DNA of 64,000 nt from JBMNTP01 sp050945795 (GTDB lineage: Bacteria; Bacillota; Clostridia; Christensenellales; MGBC116941): assembly GCA_050945795.1 (NCBI GenBank), contig JBMNTP010000001.1:235095-299094 (forward strand), read 5' to 3'. Both the position numbers and the translations under genes were made by a program. Shown here piece after piece: positions 15,240-24,601 of the stretch; position 1 is the stretch's first letter, and each line of letters opens with the position of its first letter. Under the pieces are notes generated by a model, which worked only from the letters and a program-made list of their open reading frames with translations, was not told where the DNA came from and made no database searches.

Positions 15240-15926
15240 ATGAATAAAACTATTCTCATTGTTGACGACGAGCCTTTAATCATTAAGGGGCTCAAATATA
15301 GCCTGGAGCAAGACGGCTATTCGGTTGAAACCGCTTTAGACGGCGAGCAGGGCTTAAAAATAATAAAAGGCGGCGGCATCGATATGGTGCTGCTTGATGT
15401 TATGCTTCCTAGCATGAGCGGCATTGAAGTATGTCAGCGGGTGCGGGAATTTTCTCAGGTGCCTATAATAATGCTTACCGCGAAAGGCGAGGATATGGAT
15501 AAAATAATCGGCCTCGAATACGGCGCCGATGATTATATGACTAAGCCTTTCAACGTGCTTGAGGTAAAAGCACGCATAAAATCAATATTTCGCCGTTCCA
15601 ATGCCGGAAACGACAAAAACAGGATGACATTTGAGGCAGACGGTCTTAAAATTAATCTTGTAAACCGCAGTGTGTCGCTTGATGGCAAAATGGTTAACCT
15701 TACCGCCAAGGAGTTTGACCTGCTTCATCTGTTTATAACAAACCGGGGCAAGGTTTTTTCGCGCAGCGATCTGCTCGAAACAATCTGGAAATACGACTAC
15801 CTCGGTGATTTGCGCACAGTTGACGTGCATATAAGGCGGCTTCGCGAAAAAATAGAGCGTGACCCCGCCAAACCCAGCTTTATACTTACAAAATGGGGAG
15901 TGGGTTATTATTTCAAGGATTTCTAA
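15240..15926 (+). CDS. OmpR/PhoB-family response regulator
   Basis: The 228-residue protein has a receiver domain (about residues 1-118) with the acidic pair in ILIVDDEP, the phosphoacceptor Asp in VLLDVMLP (about residue 52), the switch residue in MLTAKGE and the Lys in DDYMTKPFN. A winged-helix DNA-binding domain follows (about 130-228) with LTAKEFDLLHLFITNRGKVFSR and TVDVHIRRLREKI. It is closest to the WalR/PhoP/ResD kind, but the exact regulon is unknown. The partner kinase gene overlaps or directly follows it, and two GerMN lipoproteins come next. Confidence 0.92.
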   Translation: MNKTILIVDDEPLIIKGLKYSLEQDGYSVETALDGEQGLKIIKGGGIDMVLLDVMLPSMSGIEVCQRVREFSQVPIIMLTAKGEDMDKIIGLEYGADDYMTKPFNVLEVKARIKSIFRRSNAGNDKNRMTFEADGLKINLVNRSVSLDGKMVNLTAKEFDLLHLFITNRGKVFSRSDLLETIWKYDYLGDLRTVDVHIRRLREKIERDPAKPSFILTKWGVGYYFKDF

Positions 15927-17337
15927 AGCCGTCACTTCCATACGCTGGAAGACGGTATTCGCCTTTCTGCTTATATTTACGGTGGCCATCGCCTCCATCG
16001 GCTTTTCAATAGTCCGTGTGCTGGAGGCTTTTCTCGTTTCCGAGCGAGTTAAAGAGCAAGCGGCGCAGACAGACGCCTTTGCCGTACAGGCGGCGCCATA
16101 CCTCGCAAACTTTGACGCGCAGGGCATGTACGAGCTATGCTATCAAAACGGTGGCAACATAGGCGGCCGAGTAATAATACTAGACGATGCCGGCGTTGTG
16201 CAGGCGGACGGCCTTTCTTTATTAAATGGCCAAAGGCTTACGCATAATGAAATATCGGGTATACTCGCCGGCCATACGCCGCGCTCTCACGCTTTTCACC
16301 GCCTAACATCATACAATTCAGGAATATGGGCCGTTTATTATACATCGGCCATAGTCCAAAACGGGCGCACGCTCGGCGTACTTCTAGCGTCGGTATCAAT
16401 GCAGGACATAACAGACACAATAAGAGAAATAACAAACCGCCTTGCGCTTATATCTTTTATAGCGGCAGTGGCGGTATGCATTATGTGCATAATTGCCTCC
16501 GGCTATATAACAAAGCCGTTGGGCGCTTTCGCACAGGCTGTTCACAGTCTTAGCCTCGGCAGATTCGATAAGCGGGTTGAGGTTAAAGGCAAAAGCGAGC
16601 TGGCGCAGCTTTCCCATGCCTTTAATATGATGAGCGAAAAGCTGGAGGATTTAGACCATACGCGCAACGAATTCGTATCAAACGCTTCGCATGAGCTTAA
16701 AACTCCGCTTAGCACCATGAAGATACTTATAGAAACGCTGCTTTATCAACAGCCGCTCGATCCCGTTATGGCAAAGGAATTCCTAACCGACATAAACGCC
16801 GAAATAGACCGGCTAAACAATGTTATAGTTGACCTCCTTGCCATAGTTCAAACAGAGGAGCTTCATAATCCGCTGCACCGTGAGCCGGTGCTGCTTGGAG
16901 AGCTGCTTTCACGCATAACATCCAAGCTGCGGCCGCTTGCCGAATCAAAAAACCTAGAGTTTCGCCTAAATCTGGAAGAAGAAATCGCCACGGTTTGCGA
17001 CTCTCTTAAAATGGAGCTGGCGCTTTCCAACATAATAGACAACGCCATAAAATACACTAACGAAGGCTCGGTAGTTGTTCACATGTATCGAAACGCGCAG
17101 CAGGCGTATATAGTTGTTAAAGATACCGGCATAGGGATACCGCAAAAAGAGGTCAGCCGTATATTCGACAGGTTTTACCGCGTTGACAAGGCACGTTCTC
17201 GAAATACCGGCGGCACCGGACTTGGCCTGTCGATAGCTCAGCGCATAATATCGCTGCATAACGGCCTTATAACTGTAGACAGCGCCGAAGGCAGCGGAAC
17301 AGTATTCACCGTGCGCCTTCCGGTAGTAAGCTCATAA
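15859..17337 (+). CDS. Membrane sensor histidine kinase
   Basis: The protein has one membrane helix near the start (WKTVFAFLLIFTVAIASIGF), an extracellular sensor region of about 130 residues and a second helix (ISFIAAVAVCIMCIIASGYI). These are followed by HAMP (KPLGAFAQAVHSLSLGRF), the HisKA dimerisation domain with the phosphorylated His in SNASHELKTPLS, and a HATPase domain with NIIDNAIKYT, KDTGIGIP and GGTGLGLSIA. The listed start, GTG 15859, overlaps the regulator by 68 bases and has a poor ribosome binding site. The protein seems to begin naturally near 15907, where ATT follows GGGGAGTGGG; no ordinary start lies between the two. Confidence 0.9.
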   Translation: MTPPNPALYLQNGEWVIISRISKAVTSIRWKTVFAFLLIFTVAIASIGFSIVRVLEAFLVSERVKEQAAQTDAFAVQAAPYLANFDAQGMYELCYQNGGNIGGRVIILDDAGVVQADGLSLLNGQRLTHNEISGILAGHTPRSHAFHRLTSYNSGIWAVYYTSAIVQNGRTLGVLLASVSMQDITDTIREITNRLALISFIAAVAVCIMCIIASGYITKPLGAFAQAVHSLSLGRFDKRVEVKGKSELAQLSHAFNMMSEKLEDLDHTRNEFVSNASHELKTPLSTMKILIETLLYQQPLDPVMAKEFLTDINAEIDRLNNVIVDLLAIVQTEELHNPLHREPVLLGELLSRITSKLRPLAESKNLEFRLNLEEEIATVCDSLKMELALSNIIDNAIKYTNEGSVVVHMYRNAQQAYIVVKDTGIGIPQKEVSRIFDRFYRVDKARSRNTGGTGLGLSIAQRIISLHNGLITVDSAEGSGTVFTVRLPVVSS

Positions 17338-17357
17338 CCCGAAGATAGAGGATTAAT

Positions 17358-18353
17358 ATGATTAAGCATCAGTTTAAAAAAATATCGGCTCTGTTGGCGG
17401 CGGCGGTGGCGCTGTCATTTGGCGGCTGCACATTTTTTATAGAATCGCAGCCGCAAGAGCAGGGTCTTGTCGATATAAACCCCACAGAGCAGGATACTCA
17501 GCGCGAGGCCCGCACCACCACGCTGTATTTTAGATACGAGCGCGAGGAGCTTTTGGCCGGTATAAGCATCAACATAAACGTGCCTTCAAACAAACAGTAT
17601 GATGAAGTGGTGCTGCGTTCGCTTATAAACGGGCCGGGGCTTAACCCGCCCGAATTTGTACCGGTTATAAACCCAGAAACGCAGGTGCTCAGCGTAACTT
17701 CAAATAGCGATTTACTGTTTATAACATTCAGCCCCGAATTTTTTCACCCCATGCCCGACATACCCTCAAACTGGCAGGAAGACCCCATATGGGTTGAGGA
17801 GGTGCAACTTCAGCGGCGGCTGGCCGTATGGAGCGTTGTAAACACAATGACGAGCATTGGCAAATATACTCGCGTACAAATACTTATTGACGATGGCAAC
17901 TCTATAGGCGCGCACAGGATATCCCGCGCCGCCGCCGGTTTTTCGGGCGATGGAAGGGATGATGAGCTGCTCGAAGAACTGGCTCGCAGCCCCGAAGTGC
18001 TTATGACGGCGGCAAACAGCGCTCAACTGGCTTTTCGCGCTATAACTATAAAGGATTGGAAACGGCTTTATTCGCTTATAGCACCGGTAGGAGCCGACGG
18101 CAACGAACGCCCTAGCGAAGAGGATTTTATAAAAGACATGCAGTCTTTTACCGGCATTGTCGAATATTACGCCATACACGGCGAAAGCGTATCGCCCGAC
18201 GGCGTAAGCATAATAGTCAACGCCGATATATCAACGCAGGACAGAAACGGCAGGGTCTTTGAAAGGCAGGATATACCGCTTAAAATGATACAGGACAACG
18301 GCATATGGAAGATAGAATATCCGTCCGTAAGCCTATTGCTGTTCGAGGTATAA
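17358..18353 (+). CDS. GerMN-domain lipoprotein
   Basis: The 331-residue protein has a lipoprotein signal with the modified Cys in SFGGC (about residue 24), so it should be anchored on the outer face of the membrane. Residues about 50-190 match the GerMN (sporulation/spore germination) domain: TLYFRYEREELLAG, VVLRSLINGPG, LLFITFSPEFF and RRLAVWSVVNTMTSIGKYTRVQILIDD. A C-terminal region of about 120 residues resembles a small NTF2-like fold (ITIKDWKRLYSLIAP, then GIWKIEYPSV). It follows the kinase gene by 20 bases and precedes a second GerMN gene by 4 bases, so all are probably one operon. GerMN domains are also found in GerM, involved in spore assembly. Confidence 0.8.
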   Translation: MIKHQFKKISALLAAAVALSFGGCTFFIESQPQEQGLVDINPTEQDTQREARTTTLYFRYEREELLAGISININVPSNKQYDEVVLRSLINGPGLNPPEFVPVINPETQVLSVTSNSDLLFITFSPEFFHPMPDIPSNWQEDPIWVEEVQLQRRLAVWSVVNTMTSIGKYTRVQILIDDGNSIGAHRISRAAAGFSGDGRDDELLEELARSPEVLMTAANSAQLAFRAITIKDWKRLYSLIAPVGADGNERPSEEDFIKDMQSFTGIVEYYAIHGESVSPDGVSIIVNADISTQDRNGRVFERQDIPLKMIQDNGIWKIEYPSVSLLLFEV

Positions 18354-18357
18354 AGAC

Positions 18358-19779
18358 ATGAAGCGTATTATTGCGATAATTTTAGCGTTTAGCCTGCTGT
18401 CCGGCTGCGCGACCCAAAGCATAAACGGCGCGCATTTTAGCCCGCTTCCCATGCCGACGCCGCAAGAAGGAGAATATACCGACAATCGTGCCGCCAACGT
18501 CACGCTTTTTTTCCCCGGCCGCGACAATACGCTCGAAGCCGAGGTGCGTGAGGTGACATTATCAGAAGGCACAACTCTGCCCGAATCGGCGCTCGCCGCG
18601 CTTATAGAAGGGCCGGAATCGCCCTCTCTAAGACGCGCGCTGCCCGAGGACGTTACGGCGTCTTTAGAGCTGTCACGCAATCTTGTGAATGTATATTTTG
18701 ACTCAGGGTTTGAAGAACAGGAACACGCCGACCGCCTGCTTTCGCATATTGCCGTAGTAAACACGCTTTGCGCCATAGACGGCATAGACTATGTAAGCGT
18801 GTTTTATAACGGCTCGGAACTGGGCGCTTCTAGCGCACCGCTCGGAGCCATGCAAAGCTATTCCGGCGATATAGGCGTTCTTAGCCTTCAGCTTGCTGGA
18901 TACGCATCCGGCAACGCGGAACATCGGCTTTTTGTTCCGGTATATTTTGTAGACGCTCTTGGCAAATACCTGTTGCCCGAAATAAGGGAGATAACAGTGA
19001 CCGGCGGCAACTACGCCGCCGCCATAATAGAGGAGCTAAAGCGCGGGCCTATATCTTCCGGTTTGCTACCCTCTATCGACCCTGACATAGCGCTTTTATC
19101 CCTTACTCCCTTGGCGCTAAATGACGACGCCAAATTCGTCGAGCTTTCTTTTGGCTCCATGCCGGGTATAATACGCCCGGGCGGCGACAGCGAGGCGCTG
19201 GCTTACGCAGCGCTGGCGTATTCGCTTTCCGGCATTGCCGCGCCGCGTCTGCGCTTTATACTTGGCGGCAATCCTGTGCCAAGGGTGGGTGATATACCTT
19301 TAGACAACGGATTTTGCACCTCGAAAGACTTCTTTGAATATCTTGGCAACGATATAACGCTGTACTATCCGCACGCCGAATTTCCTTCTCTTATAACGGT
19401 GCGGCGCGCTGTGCATAACAGCGAAGCTCGTTATTTCTCTGTAAGAATGGCTCAACTTATGAGCGGCCCGTCGTCCGTCGATTCAGACGCCTGGCCTATA
19501 TTCCCGGGCGGAGTCACCAGCGGCGATGTATTGAACTTCGATATAAGCGATGATATACTCTTTATTAATTTGAGCGAGAACTTTGCTGAACGGTGCGCTT
19601 CAATGGACCATAACGACGAAATGCTTATGGTATACTCCATCACAAATTCCATGACCGGAGTAAGAGGCATAAACCGCGTTTATTTCCTTGTAGAAGGGCA
19701 GCCCATAGAATCAATAGCGGGGCATTTGTGGTATGGCCGCCCGTTCCTTAGAAATCCCGGGCTTATATACCGCCAATAA
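18358..19779 (+). CDS. Lipoprotein with three GerMN-like domains
   Basis: The 473-residue protein has a short lipoprotein signal with Cys in LLSGC (residue 17). Three similar units follow. The first, about residues 45-165, has VTLFFPGRDNTLE, ALAALIEGPE and VNVYFDSGFEEQ. The second, about 180-320, has FVPVYFVDALGKYLLPE, IIEELKRGP and KFVELSFGSM. The third, about 325-465, has ITLYYPHAEFPSLI, RMAQLMSGP, ILFINLSENF and YSITNSMTGVRGINRVYFLVEG. Each is a GerMN-type repeat; proteins with one or two are usual, three is uncommon. It starts 4 bases after the previous GerMN gene. The function is probably cell-surface or spore-related but is not proven. Confidence 0.78.
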   Translation: MKRIIAIILAFSLLSGCATQSINGAHFSPLPMPTPQEGEYTDNRAANVTLFFPGRDNTLEAEVREVTLSEGTTLPESALAALIEGPESPSLRRALPEDVTASLELSRNLVNVYFDSGFEEQEHADRLLSHIAVVNTLCAIDGIDYVSVFYNGSELGASSAPLGAMQSYSGDIGVLSLQLAGYASGNAEHRLFVPVYFVDALGKYLLPEIREITVTGGNYAAAIIEELKRGPISSGLLPSIDPDIALLSLTPLALNDDAKFVELSFGSMPGIIRPGGDSEALAYAALAYSLSGIAAPRLRFILGGNPVPRVGDIPLDNGFCTSKDFFEYLGNDITLYYPHAEFPSLITVRRAVHNSEARYFSVRMAQLMSGPSSVDSDAWPIFPGGVTSGDVLNFDISDDILFINLSENFAERCASMDHNDEMLMVYSITNSMTGVRGINRVYFLVEGQPIESIAGHLWYGRPFLRNPGLIYRQ

Positions 19780-19806
19780 TTCGCGGTGCGCGTTAAGGAG
19801 GCTTTT

Positions 19807-20292
19807 TTGAACACACGAAAACTCGTACTCGCCAGCGTGTTTTGCGCGGCGACTGTAGTGCTTACTAGATTTGTTTCGTTTCCCGTCGGCGGTATAGCCG
19901 GCACCCCTGCATACATACACCCGGGAGACGCTGTAATATTCCTGTCCGCCTTTATGCTCGGCCCATTGCCGGCCGCGGCGATAGGCGGCATAAGCGGCGT
20001 TATAGCCGACGTTACAGCGGGAGCCGCCATATACGCGCTGCCTACCCTTATTATAAAGGCGGCTATGGCGTTCGCTGCCGGACATTTTATGAAAAAAAGC
20101 TCCTTTTGGCGGGGTATGGCGGGTATGCTTATAGGCGCAGCCATAATGTGCTTTGGCTATTTTATATTTGAATATTTCTTTTTCAATCCCGCCGCCGCTA
20201 TAGCAGCGCTGCCGTTTAATTTAATACAGGCGGCGTTTGGAATAGCCGCCGGTTCGGCGCTTATCGCCGCGCTTAGAAAACACAAAATGTAA
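19807..20292 (+). CDS. ECF transporter S component
   Basis: A 161-residue hydrophobic protein with about five membrane segments. LVLASVFCAATVVLTRFVSFPVGG, HPGDAVIFLSAFMLGPLPAAAIGGISGVIAD and YALPTLIIKAAMAFAAG match the S-component family (PF07155/PF12822 kind). The vitamin or metal bound is unknown. The start is TTG at 19807, five bases after TTAAGGAGG; an in-frame GTG at 19786 lies before the ribosome binding site. It follows the triple-GerMN gene by 27 bases. Confidence 0.75.
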   Translation: MNTRKLVLASVFCAATVVLTRFVSFPVGGIAGTPAYIHPGDAVIFLSAFMLGPLPAAAIGGISGVIADVTAGAAIYALPTLIIKAAMAFAAGHFMKKSSFWRGMAGMLIGAAIMCFGYFIFEYFFFNPAAAIAALPFNLIQAAFGIAAGSALIAALRKHKM

Positions 20293-20330
20293 CAGCCTTT
20301 TAAATTAAATAGTTATTTGGAGGTTACGCT

Positions 20331-21059
20331 ATGAAGCTTACTATTCTCGGCTGCAATGGACCTTTTTCCGCTAAAGGAGGCGCGTGCTCTGGATATCTTT
20401 TTGAGCATGGCGATACCGCATTGCTTGCCGATTGCGGCAGCGGCGTGCTTGAAAAGCTTATGGCGCATATCGAGCCTTCTCGGCTTAGCGCGGTACTGCT
20501 CTCACACCTCCACTTCGACCATATAGCGGACATGCCGATTTTCGGTTATTATATGCAGTTTAAGGATATGCTTGAGCCACCGGCTCCGGCCATACCGATA
20601 TTCGCGCCCGCCTCTCCTTTAACAGAGCGCGGCCTGCTGTCCTCCCCTTACTTCGCACTTTCAAACCTTTTTAATGGCTTTAATCAAAGCTTTGGCTCGA
20701 TATCTGTAACAGCATTTAAAGCGACCCATTCGCTTGAAACATACGCCCTTAAATTCGAAGCAAACGGCACGTCTATATTCTATACCGCAGACACCCGTAT
20801 GAGCCGCGAAATAATAGCGGCGGCAGCAGGCTGCCGCTTGCTGCTTTGCGATGCTGTGCTGCCCCAGCGCCTTGTCACCGACAAAACTCCGCATATGTCT
20901 GCGCTTGACGCCGGAGAGCTGGCGCACCAATGCGGCTGTGAAACGCTGATACTAACCCACCTCTGCCCGCTTATCGACAGCGATGAAATACTTAAAGAAG
21001 CCAAATCCCGCTTTGAAAATACATTCCTCGCCGCTTCCGGATCCACATACATCGTCTGA
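20331..21059 (+). CDS. Metallo-beta-lactamase-fold hydrolase (RNase Z-like)
   Basis: The 242-residue protein has the metal-binding motif SHLHFDHIAD (about residues 60-70) and a second His in KATHSLETYALKFE. An Asp ligand lies in YTADTRMS, and the last His in LTHLCP. The layout (LTILGCNGPFSAKGGACSGYLFE at the start) is that of the ElaC/RNase Z-like branch, but the exosite arm of true RNase Z is not evident. It is more likely a YhfI-type hydrolase of unknown substrate. GGAGG lies 9 bases before the ATG. It is part of the plus-strand run leading into comEC. Confidence 0.82.
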   Translation: MKLTILGCNGPFSAKGGACSGYLFEHGDTALLADCGSGVLEKLMAHIEPSRLSAVLLSHLHFDHIADMPIFGYYMQFKDMLEPPAPAIPIFAPASPLTERGLLSSPYFALSNLFNGFNQSFGSISVTAFKATHSLETYALKFEANGTSIFYTADTRMSREIIAAAAGCRLLLCDAVLPQRLVTDKTPHMSALDAGELAHQCGCETLILTHLCPLIDSDEILKEAKSRFENTFLAASGSTYIV

Positions 21060-21081
21060 TACCGCCTCTTAGGAGAATGCC

Positions 21082-23424
21082 ATGGACAAAGACCCCGCGC
21101 CAAGACGGCCGCGCGTAATCAGCCGCCGCCCTCTGGCGATGGTATCGCTAAGTTACATAGCCGGTATATACCTCGCATGGCTTTTGCTGCCGGCATTGCC
21201 GCTGTGGCTTATAGCGATAGCGGCGGCGTTTATAATATCGGCTTTTTTCGTGCCGCGTGCCGCGCTTGCTTTTGTATGCGCGGCTTTTTCTATATTAGGC
21301 ATGGTATGCTTTTCCGTAGCTGCTAATCCTCATATATCTCAAGTACCGAACGAAAAAGTGGCTATAAGCGGCACGGTAACCGGCGCATCCTCTATAAGCA
21401 GCGGCGGCTATAATGTCTATTGTCTTGAAGCGGCGGAATATACCTCGCCTGATGGACAAAAGCATAAGCTAAGCGGGCTTGTTCAAGTGTATTCGTCCGG
21501 CATTATTCCAAATCATGGTCAGCGCGCGCTTATAAACGGTGCCCTTTCCATGCCTCAAGGGCCACGCAATCCCGGCGAGCCGGACTATCGTCTAAATCTT
21601 TTATCAAGCGGCATACATTATACCGCCTTCGCATCCGGCTCTATAATATACGGCGAGCCGGCTAAAGGCGTATTGCCCTTTCTAATCGGCATAAGAGAAG
21701 CACTTACCTCCGGACTAGCGTCTGTAATGCCTGATACCACCGCCCCTGCCGCCGCTGCCATGCTTTTTGGCAATACAGGCGGACTTGAGTCAACGGATAT
21801 AGCAGCGTTCCGCCAAAGCGGCATAGCGCATCTTTTGGCGGTATCGGGGCTTCACACTGGCTTTCTAGTGCTGGCGGCGTCGCTTTTGCTGCGGCTCTTC
21901 GGGGCAGGCAAAAGACTCTCGTATTTTATAACAATGGCGCTCCTTATAATATACTGCGGCATATGCGGATTCGCCATCTCGATAATACGCGCCACTATAA
22001 TGGCAGCGTTCACGCTTGGCGCCGCCGCTTTAGGACGCAAAAACGATTTGCCCACCTCGCTGCTTTTCTCAGCCATGCTTATACTTATCATTAACCCGCT
22101 TGAAGCGGCGTCGGCTGGTTTTCAGCTTTCTTACGGCGCTGTCGGCGGCATAATGCTTTTAGAGCCGCGCTTAACGCCGCCCCTTTTAAAGATAAGGCTG
22201 CCTAAATACCTGGCCTCATCTATATCGGTATCGCTCGCGGCGCAGTTGGGCGCGTCGCCTTTTCAAATGCAAATCTTTAATACCATAAGCCCACTCTCGC
22301 TTTTCGTAAACCTAATAGCCATACCTGCCTCCGCCGTATCCGCACTCGCCGGACTTTTCGCCGCGCCGCTCGCTCTTATTTTTAGACCTCTGGCGCTGCC
22401 CTTTGGTTTTATATGCAGCCTTTTTACCGACATTATAAATAGCAGCGCACGCATAGCATGGCGGCTGCCGCTGGCGTCTTTAAGCGCGCCGTCCCCCGGA
22501 TACGCGGCTATCGCTCTGTTTTTCATACTGCTTTTTATAACATCACGGCATATTAATATAAACAGGGCGGTTCGGCTGTCGGTATGCGCAACTTTAGCCG
22601 CCTTGATAGCGCTTTTTATAGCACTGCCCCGCCTGCCCCGCGGCCTTACAATCACCTTCCTTGACGCTGGGCAAAGCGACTGTGCCTACATACAAACGCC
22701 GGACGGGCGGCAATACCTAATAGACGGCGGAGGCGGCAACACCCGCAACTATGACGATTATCAAACCGCTTACCGTTTTTTGCTGCGGCGCGGCAACGCG
22801 TCACTAAACGGCATATTCGTATCGCATGGCGATTCCGACCATATAGCCGGCCTCATACCCATAATAGACAACTCCGCCCCCTGCGACATTATTATGCCGC
22901 CTTATGCCTTAGCAAACGAAAGGCCGCTTTTAGACCTTATAGCGTCGGCAAAAAACCGCGGCTTTAGAATAGTCGGCGGGGCAGAAGGAGATATATTTGA
23001 TTTAGGCGGCGGCGTTACCGCAAGAGTTATACACCCTGGCCGCGATGGCAGTGTGTTTGACTCCAACTCTTCCTCACTTTGTCTGCTTATAGAATACTAC
23101 GATTTTGCCGCGCTTTTCACCGGCGACATTGATGCCGAAACCGAGCGCTCGCTTATATATAAAGGCATTTCCGCCGATGTGCTAAAGGTATCGCATCACG
23201 GCAGCGGCTACTCATCCGACGCCGTTTTCTTAAACGCCGTTTCGCCGCAATATGCCGTTATAAGCTGCTCTATCTCAAACCCTTACGGCCATCCCTCCGA
23301 CACTACTTTAGACAGACTGGATAATGCCGGAGCCAAAATACTTCGCACAGACTTCGACGGGGCGGTGACAATACGGCGGGTAAATGGTAGAATAAATGTC
23401 AGCACAATAAACGAAAGGCCCTGA
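21082..23424 (+). CDS. comEC: ComEC/Rec2 DNA-uptake channel
   Basis: The 780-residue protein has the three ComEC parts. The N-terminal region contains two membrane helices and an OB-like domain (DUF4131, about residues 20-190). The Competence domain follows, with many helices starting at IAHLLAVSGLHTGFL (about 250) and FQLSYGAVGGI (about 350). The C-terminal metallo-hydrolase region (about 520-770) carries LDAGQSDCAYI, SHGDSDHIAGL, LLIEYYDFAALFTGDID, VLKVSHHGSGYSS and ISCSISNPYGHPS. ComEC passes single-stranded DNA across the membrane during transformation. Many sporulating Clostridia carry it next to holA as here, without proven competence. Confidence 0.92.
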   Translation: MDKDPAPRRPRVISRRPLAMVSLSYIAGIYLAWLLLPALPLWLIAIAAAFIISAFFVPRAALAFVCAAFSILGMVCFSVAANPHISQVPNEKVAISGTVTGASSISSGGYNVYCLEAAEYTSPDGQKHKLSGLVQVYSSGIIPNHGQRALINGALSMPQGPRNPGEPDYRLNLLSSGIHYTAFASGSIIYGEPAKGVLPFLIGIREALTSGLASVMPDTTAPAAAAMLFGNTGGLESTDIAAFRQSGIAHLLAVSGLHTGFLVLAASLLLRLFGAGKRLSYFITMALLIIYCGICGFAISIIRATIMAAFTLGAAALGRKNDLPTSLLFSAMLILIINPLEAASAGFQLSYGAVGGIMLLEPRLTPPLLKIRLPKYLASSISVSLAAQLGASPFQMQIFNTISPLSLFVNLIAIPASAVSALAGLFAAPLALIFRPLALPFGFICSLFTDIINSSARIAWRLPLASLSAPSPGYAAIALFFILLFITSRHININRAVRLSVCATLAALIALFIALPRLPRGLTITFLDAGQSDCAYIQTPDGRQYLIDGGGGNTRNYDDYQTAYRFLLRRGNASLNGIFVSHGDSDHIAGLIPIIDNSAPCDIIMPPYALANERPLLDLIASAKNRGFRIVGGAEGDIFDLGGGVTARVIHPGRDGSVFDSNSSSLCLLIEYYDFAALFTGDIDAETERSLIYKGISADVLKVSHHGSGYSSDAVFLNAVSPQYAVISCSISNPYGHPSDTTLDRLDNAGAKILRTDFDGAVTIRRVNGRINVSTINERP

Positions 23425-23425
23425 T

Positions 23426-24427
23426 ATGGATCACAACAGTATTTTTTCTTCACTGAAAAGCCGAATTGAACCGGCTTATTTTTTCCACGGCGAAGAGGAG
23501 TTTATAAAAGAGCGCGCTCTTGAGGCTCTTGAAAACGCGGCTCTTGGCGTTTCGCCGCGTGAGCTTAATTATTCCGCGCTTACCGCTCCTTTTGTACCCG
23601 ATATAATAACGGCGCTTGAAACGCTGCCTTTTATGGGCGAAAAAAGGCTCGTCGTATGCCATGATTTGCGCAATATATACGAAGGCGTCGAAACGCTTAT
23701 AAAGTATTTTGAGCGTTTTCCCTCATACGCCTGTCTGGTACTGTACTCCAAAGGCAATGTCGATAAGAGGCGCAGCGGCGTAAAGCAGCTTATGGCGGCA
23801 TGTGTCGAGGTGAAATTCGATTATCTTGACGAAGCCGAGGCGGCGCGTTGGCTTGTAAGCACGGCGAGACGCCATGGTATGCGCCTTAGCTCATCAGACG
23901 CCAACCATATGGTGTATCTGTGCGGCAACCGTCTGCTACAGCTTTCGGGCGAGCTGGACAAGCTTTGCTCCTTTGCGGCCGGACGCTCCGAAATAACCCG
24001 CCGCGATATAGATACCGTCGTTACCCGCTCACTTGAGAGCAATGTTTTTCGCATGATAGACCTTTTTATCGCCGGTAACAGTTCGGACGGGCTTTCTATG
24101 CTGTCATCTATGCTTAAAGACGGCGAGCGCCCTATCGCTATGATAGGCGCGGCGGCATCAAAGCTAAGAGGCCTTCTTGAGGCGGCTCGCCTACTGCGCC
24201 GAGGGTTTTCACCTGCCGCCGCTACTTCCGAAATGGGCGGCAACTATGGCGCTCGGATGTCGGTATCCGCCGCCGCCGGCCTTAGTGTTGAAGGAATTGA
24301 AAAAGCGGTGCTGGAGCTGGCCTCCATTGACGAAGGCATAAAAACAGGCAAGCTTAGAGATAGCGCGGCGTTAGAGCTATTTCTCCTTACCTCCCTACCC
24401 CGCCCACGTAAGGCAGCTGCCCGCTGA
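23426..24427 (+). CDS. holA: DNA polymerase III subunit delta
   Basis: The 333-residue protein starts IEPAYFFHGEEEFIKERALEAL, the typical HolA opening (clamp-loader domain without a working Walker A). It also has LPFMGEKRLVVCHDLRN, WLVSTARRHGMRLS, GNRLLQLSGELDKLCSFA and LFLLTSLPR near the end. It opens the sliding clamp as part of the clamp loader. The start lies 2 bases after the comEC stop codon and shares its transcript. The run ends in a strong terminator. Confidence 0.9.
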   Translation: MDHNSIFSSLKSRIEPAYFFHGEEEFIKERALEALENAALGVSPRELNYSALTAPFVPDIITALETLPFMGEKRLVVCHDLRNIYEGVETLIKYFERFPSYACLVLYSKGNVDKRRSGVKQLMAACVEVKFDYLDEAEAARWLVSTARRHGMRLSSSDANHMVYLCGNRLLQLSGELDKLCSFAAGRSEITRRDIDTVVTRSLESNVFRMIDLFIAGNSSDGLSMLSSMLKDGERPIAMIGAAASKLRGLLEAARLLRRGFSPAAATSEMGGNYGARMSVSAAAGLSVEGIEKAVLELASIDEGIKTGKLRDSAALELFLLTSLPRPRKAAAR

Positions 24428-24456
24428 GCGTAAACAACATAGAATTAAAACAGCGA

Positions 24457-24490
24457 AAAAGCCTCCGCCGTCTAAGGCGTGGAGGCTTTT
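24457..24490 (+). terminator. Intrinsic terminator after holA
   Basis: AAAAGCCTCC (24457-24466) pairs with GGAGGCTTTT (24481-24490), with an inner GCC/GGC, followed by CTTTTATCTT. Confidence 0.88.
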
Positions 24491-24544
24491 CTTTTATCTT
24501 CATAACTATTATATAAAAATATATATTATAAAATTATACGCAAA

Positions 24545-24574
24545 AACGGCGCCGCTATTTTGCTGCGCGCCGTT
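24545..24574 (-). terminator. Intrinsic terminator of rpsT
   Basis: AACGGCGC (24545-24552) and GCGCCGTT (24567-24574) form the stem; on the minus strand a T-run (TTTTTGCG) follows. It lies 27 bases past the rpsT stop. Confidence 0.75.
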
Positions 24575-24601
24575 ATTTTTCCGCATTTACAGCAGAGGCT
24601 A

